From Plazaster borealis (Eukaryota; Echinodermata; Asteroidea; Forcipulatida; Labidiasteridae), in assembly GCA_021014325.1 (NCBI GenBank), contig CM037472.1, positions 14,927,063-14,991,062 of the forward strand: a stretch of DNA of 64,000 nucleotides, written 5' to 3'. Positions 60,551 to 64,000 of this stretch are shown in pieces (the stretch's first letter is position 1; each line of letters opens with the position of its first letter). The notes under the pieces are model-generated. The model saw only the letters and a program-made list of their open reading frames with translations. It did not search any database and had not been told where the DNA came from. A program made the position numbers and the translations under genes.

Positions 60551-60776
60551 ACTTGTTCTTCTTGTTCTTTCACCATATGAGCCAGCTGCTGGAATATACT
60601 ACTGAGCTCCACTATTGTGCTCTCGATGCTGTGCATCGTCTCCTCCCTGTTCTTAACATAGTTGTCTTGTTCTTCTACCATGGCCATCTGCTGGCTGCGC
60701 TGTCGTGGGCCGTCCATCACGCTCATGTCGATGGCAAAGTCATTCTTCTGCTCCTCCTGAAGGAGGACAGAACCCC
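60545..60776 (-). CDS. STX5: Syntaxin-5, SNARE-motif exon
   Basis: Encodes GGSVLLQEEQKNDFAIDMS, then a linker, then EEQDNYVKNREETMHSIEST, IVELSSIFQQLAHMVKEQEE and QVQ. The last two blocks are the first half of the Qa-SNARE motif; the zero-layer glutamine is in SIFQQLA. The acceptor chosen is TTTTTTGTCTGTAG|GGGG, because only it continues the frame from the previous exon; the tempting CCTTCAG|GAGG site would give a stop. The donor is CCAAAG|GTGTGC, leaving phase 2. The donor region is tandemly repeated in the intron (60360-60550). Confidence 0.95.
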
Positions 60777-61486
60777 CTACAGACAAAAAATAACGGGACA
60801 TTCTTCTTAGTGGGTCCGTGTGACTTTGTTCAAGAAAGGAAATTTAAAAAAAGATCACTACAACAACAAATGGGCACAAAAGTCTCTAGAGGTCACACCA
60901 TCTGACTAGATGAAACAGCATGAAGTGTGCATCTAAACTTGTTGGCAGGCCAGTGATTGTTTCATTGTGTACATTAACATAGTTAAACCGCACGGTTACT
61001 CGTTTTTCAGTAGTGGCTTTACAGAAATGTAAACTTTCATACTTACACGTTTATATGTATGAACAGGTTGGGTGCATTTACACTTAATTTAAAAACCAGC
61101 CTGCATCGTATTTTCTGCATAAGAGTTTCATGCAGAATAGACATCAACATCCAAGTGGGACATTCTATAATGAAAGTCTTTAATAAAAATAAGGATGGGA
61201 ACTTCTCTCTCAAAAGCCAACGCAAAACAAAAAAAGAGACTCGTGGCCAGTGTCAATCATCGTGTTTATTGAAGAAACAAAATGCGTGGCAGTAATCAAA
61301 CAATCTGTAAATGTGAAGTGCCTTAATTAATTGGCAGTGTCCATTTACAGATTCTCTGCAAAGCACCTTGTGGAATCCCTGTCTGGAATAGAATCAAAGA
61401 GGGAATTCTACGTAACCTCTGGCTCAGGGTGAACTTTTAAACTTGTAGACGTCTTGTCTTTCTCTTCAAAGTGATCATTCACTTAC

Positions 61487-61574
61487 CTGAGGCACTCATG
61501 GCAGATGGTGGCAGACTGGAGGCGATGGGACCTTGTGAGAACTGCTCTCGCCTGTCCTTCTGATCTTTCAAGTT
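61487..61574 (-). CDS. STX5: Syntaxin-5, linker exon
   Basis: Encodes NLKDQKDRREQFSQGPIAS, SLPPSAMSAS plus one base. It matches NLKQQRSRREQFSRAPVSA of human STX5: the linker between the Habc bundle and the SNARE motif. The acceptor is TTCTGTTTATAG|AACTTG and the donor CTCAG|GTAAGT, phase 0 in and phase 1 out. Confidence 0.94.
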
Positions 61575-62262
61575 CTATAAACAGAACACAATGGAGTTGA
61601 GAAGGCCGGGAATTGGAACCGAGGGGAAATGAGAGAAAGCGATTACGCTGATTGAATTCTTTCTAGAAAAAATCCCCCAAAAGGGCGAGTTTGAAATATG
61701 GGGGCTTGTCTTTGTAACAATATGGATTTGTTTAGATGCCTTAAGGTTGCCCTTAGAACTCAAAGATTAATGTCAGGTAGAATCCATACCAAGACACTGT
61801 TGTTGCCAAATGTATTCTTTTTCAGCTGGTTCTGTCCAGAGCTGCACAAAGTTTCTTTTAATTTGTATTTTTGGTTTCTTTTTTACTGATTTGGATGCTA
61901 AATAGTAAAAGCATTAATTAATCTTAAGTGTGACTTTGTTAGTTCTTAAACAGCCTATTGTCAACAAAGCTGCCATTGAGAAGAAAACACCCCAAAACAA
62001 ATAAACAAAAACGTGCTAAGTAATTGATTCAAATTCTCTAAACACAGAACACCAAACAGCGATCCACTTTGACACTGGGGGAAAGAAAATCAAAGGTGCC
62101 ACCTCTTTGAAAGGGGCCTTACTCGTTAAGAAAATAACTGAGAGAAAAAAAAGAGCTTAGCAGCTACTAGATGTACTTGTGATGTAGGAAAAATGGAACT
62201 AGGGAAACGTGTTGTCCGGGTATTAAAATAAATACGCCTCTGCATCCCTCTCGTTCGTCTCT

Positions 62263-62656
62263 TCAAGGCACTGGGCACGTTTGGTAATTACTCAAAAAAT
62301 ATATTAGCATCAAAAGTTAATTGGTAACGAGCAACGGAGAGCTGTTGATAGTACAAAACATTGTGAGAAACGACTCCATCTGAAGTAACGTAGTTTTTGA
62401 GAAAGAGGTCATTTCTCACTAAAGTTTTTGAATCTGAGAAAGACTTCAGGCCTGAAGCCTTTCTCAGGCATCTGAAAGCACACAATTTTTAACAACAAGG
62501 GTGTTTTTTCTTTCATTATTTTCTTGCAGCTTCGATGACCAATTGAGCCCAAATTTTCACAGGTTTGTTGTTTTAAGCATATGTTGGGATACACCAAGTG
62601 AGAATACTGGTCTTTGACAGTCTTTGACAATTACAAATTGTATCCAGTGCCTTTAA
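62263..62656 (-). mobile_element. MITE family A, copy 10 (type-II hairpin, in syntaxin-5 intron)
   Basis: Centre CTGAGAAAGACTTCAGGCC / GGCCTGAAGCCTTTCTCAG is complete, as in copy 2. Confidence 0.9.
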
Positions 62657-62711
62657 TCAAATAAGTAAATGGAAACCGACTGGCTGGCTCCATTGTTGCT
62701 ACTGAACAAGA

Positions 62712-62889
62712 ATAGACCTTTATCATGCTTCTACCATCTTGGTCATGTTCCCTGTATCCAATAACAATAATGAATGCTAATATTCATTGTACAAAAAGGA
62801 ACCAGACTGTTACTCCTTCCAGCCTCGGTTTGGTTACATTGATTTGAATTGGACAAAATCAAGATGGCCGCACCATGATAAAGGTCTAT
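62712..62889. mobile_element. MITE related to family B (in syntaxin-5 intron)
   Basis: ATAGACCTTTATCATG and CATGATAAAGGTCTAT ends; AAGATGGCCGC box near the right end. The centre differs from family B copies 1-3. Confidence 0.8.
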
Positions 62890-62952
62890 TGTTAGTCGTT
62901 GTGACATGTTACATGTCAAAGACAGCAGCAACAAGATCATGTTCTAGAGTGT

Positions 62953-62984
62953 GGTTTGTTGTTGCTGTTGTTGTTGTTGTTGTT
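62953..62984 (-). repeat. (AAC)n microsatellite at the syntaxin-5 donor
   Basis: The intron begins GTGAACAACAACAACAACA directly after the exon, so the repeat extends to within four bases of the splice junction. Confidence 0.85.
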
Positions 62985-62987
62985 CAC

Positions 62988-63119
62988 CTGTGTTCGGACT
63001 TCCAGTACGGTCTTGAAATCATTGGACATGTTAGCCAGTTTAGATTGCAGGGCCAATACCACCGTATTGGAATGTGTTTGCATATGGCGTCCATTTTGGG
63101 AATTTCTCTGCCGGACAAC
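62988..63119 (-). CDS. STX5: Syntaxin-5, Habc-domain exon (first exon inside the window)
   Basis: Forty-four codons, phase 0 at both ends: VVRQRNSQNGRHMQTHSN, TVVLALQSKLANMSNDFKTV and LEVRTQ. It matches the end of the Habc helices of syntaxin-5 (GRHLQTHSN..LQSKLASMSNDFKSVLEVRT). The donor is ACACAG|GTGAAC and is followed at once by an AAC repeat. The four exons in the window code for the last 203 residues; roughly 100-150 N-terminal residues must lie beyond 64000. Confidence 0.95.
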
Positions 63120-64000
63120 CTTTGATACAGAGAAAGAGAGAGAAGAGTATTGCAAGGTGAAATAACATCTTAAGTTCTAATATGAATTCCATCGCAAAAT
63201 TAATTGATGCACATCTGTCTTTAAAAAATAATTACACATATGAACAGCACTTGAAAGTTTCAGCGAAGAAACATCCGTTTAATAGACAATAACAAAAATC
63301 ACCACCCTCCCACCCTCCTCACGCCTACACATGTGTGCAAACAAATAAACAAAAGTATCCCACCATTGCTTAACATGTCTCCCTCCACCCACAAAGTGAC
63401 ACAAATGTTTCTAAGACTCCTATAAGCTTGCAAATTTGATGAAAACGAACCATCACTTTTCTGGTTAGGCGACATCGTGCCTTTCAGTTGCCCAGAATAC
63501 GTGTAATTTTAGTAAGTAATGGTAGCTCTTTACCCGCAGGTAGGGTATGATGTTTTTTTATGATCCTGGTATTCATGTGTTCAGTACAATGACAGGAAGT
63601 ACAATGTAATGCTATACAGTGCCAATCAGAGCAAAATAGTCTGGAATCCTTTTGTTGTGTTTTCATAAATCGTTGGGGGAACATGCAATTTAAGATCCTG
63701 CACATTGTATGGGTAGTTATTGATGGTAATACGGTATGCAAAACCGAAAGACATCTTCCGGGGGTGTGTAAATATGCCCTGAGAAAGGAAACTCTCCCCA
63801 TCTCGGTGCTTGTACTTTTGGCTTTGTGAACATCACACACCCTGAGGAATTGTCTGATCTAACTATTCAAAGCATTTCATAGAGAGTTTTCAAAAAAAAA
63901 AAAAAAACCTACAAAAAAAGAAAAGTATCGAAACCGGAAACTAGATGTTTACTTATAACAAGCGTGGCACAGGTGTGAATAGTAACTGTTTGCATAGATT
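63120..64000 (-). other. Syntaxin-5 intron running off the window
   Basis: I looked for the preceding Habc exon (the remembered EEL..IKQDI and LQDF motifs) and did not find it. Open frames here, such as the one at 63484-63840, have no family features. Confidence 0.55.

Noticed and set aside
60751..60756. Acceptor CCTTCAG before GAGGAGCAG as the start of the syntaxin-5 SNARE exon
   Set aside because: With the phase left by the previous exon it produces a stop; the upstream GTCTGTAG site keeps the frame and gives GGGSV, matching the family.
63484..63840. Minus-strand frame as an upstream syntaxin-5 exon
   Set aside because: Shows none of the Habc motifs expected before the VVRQRN exon.

Overview
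This is eukaryotic genomic DNA: AT-rich, sparse in genes, with spliced genes and many interspersed repeats. The protein matches (gremlin, 7B2/SCG5 and syntaxin-5, all closer to the deuterostome forms I remember than to insect forms), non-vertebrate repeats, an intron-rich structure and the over-used octamer TAGGCCTA suggest an invertebrate deuterostome, most likely an echinoderm such as a sea star. The species cannot be named from the sequence alone. All convincing genes lie on the minus strand.

Layout. 1-4.8 kb: minisatellite, nested palindromic elements, no gene. 4.8-5.4 kb (minus): single coding exon of gremlin, a secreted BMP antagonist, with a splice acceptor one base before the ATG. 5.4-30 kb: about 25 kb without a confident gene. 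It holds several copies of a ~370-bp inverted-repeat element, a triple 106-bp repeat carrying a CACGTG E-box, other hairpin elements, a tRNA-like SINE head and one orphan signal-anchor ORF. 30.4-38.1 kb (minus): SCG5/7B2, the chaperone and inhibitor of proprotein convertase 2, in five confident coding exons, one possible cassette exon, and a probable noncoding first exon with TATA and CRE-like sites. 38-41.5 kb: GC-rich palindromes. 41.6-45.9 kb (minus): an unrecognised secreted acidic protein ORF with a TATA box, and two candidate terminal exons downstream. 46-57 kb: repeats only, including a GATATC-rich block. 58.0-63.1 kb (minus): the last four coding exons of syntaxin-5, the Golgi Qa-SNARE; its 5' exons lie beyond the window.

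How the genes relate. Gremlin, 7B2 and syntaxin-5 all act in or through the secretory pathway but are not an operon. The order 7B2 then gremlin, head to tail on one strand, is the order of human SCG5 and GREM1, so this looks like conserved microsynteny. The most unusual coding features are a 7B2 gene whose C-terminal inhibitory VAKKS motif occurs twice in consecutive exons, and a syntaxin-5 intron in which the splice-donor region is present three times in tandem with the reading frame kept. Exon boundaries come from splice consensus, reading phase and remembered family sequences; no alignment or transcript data were available.
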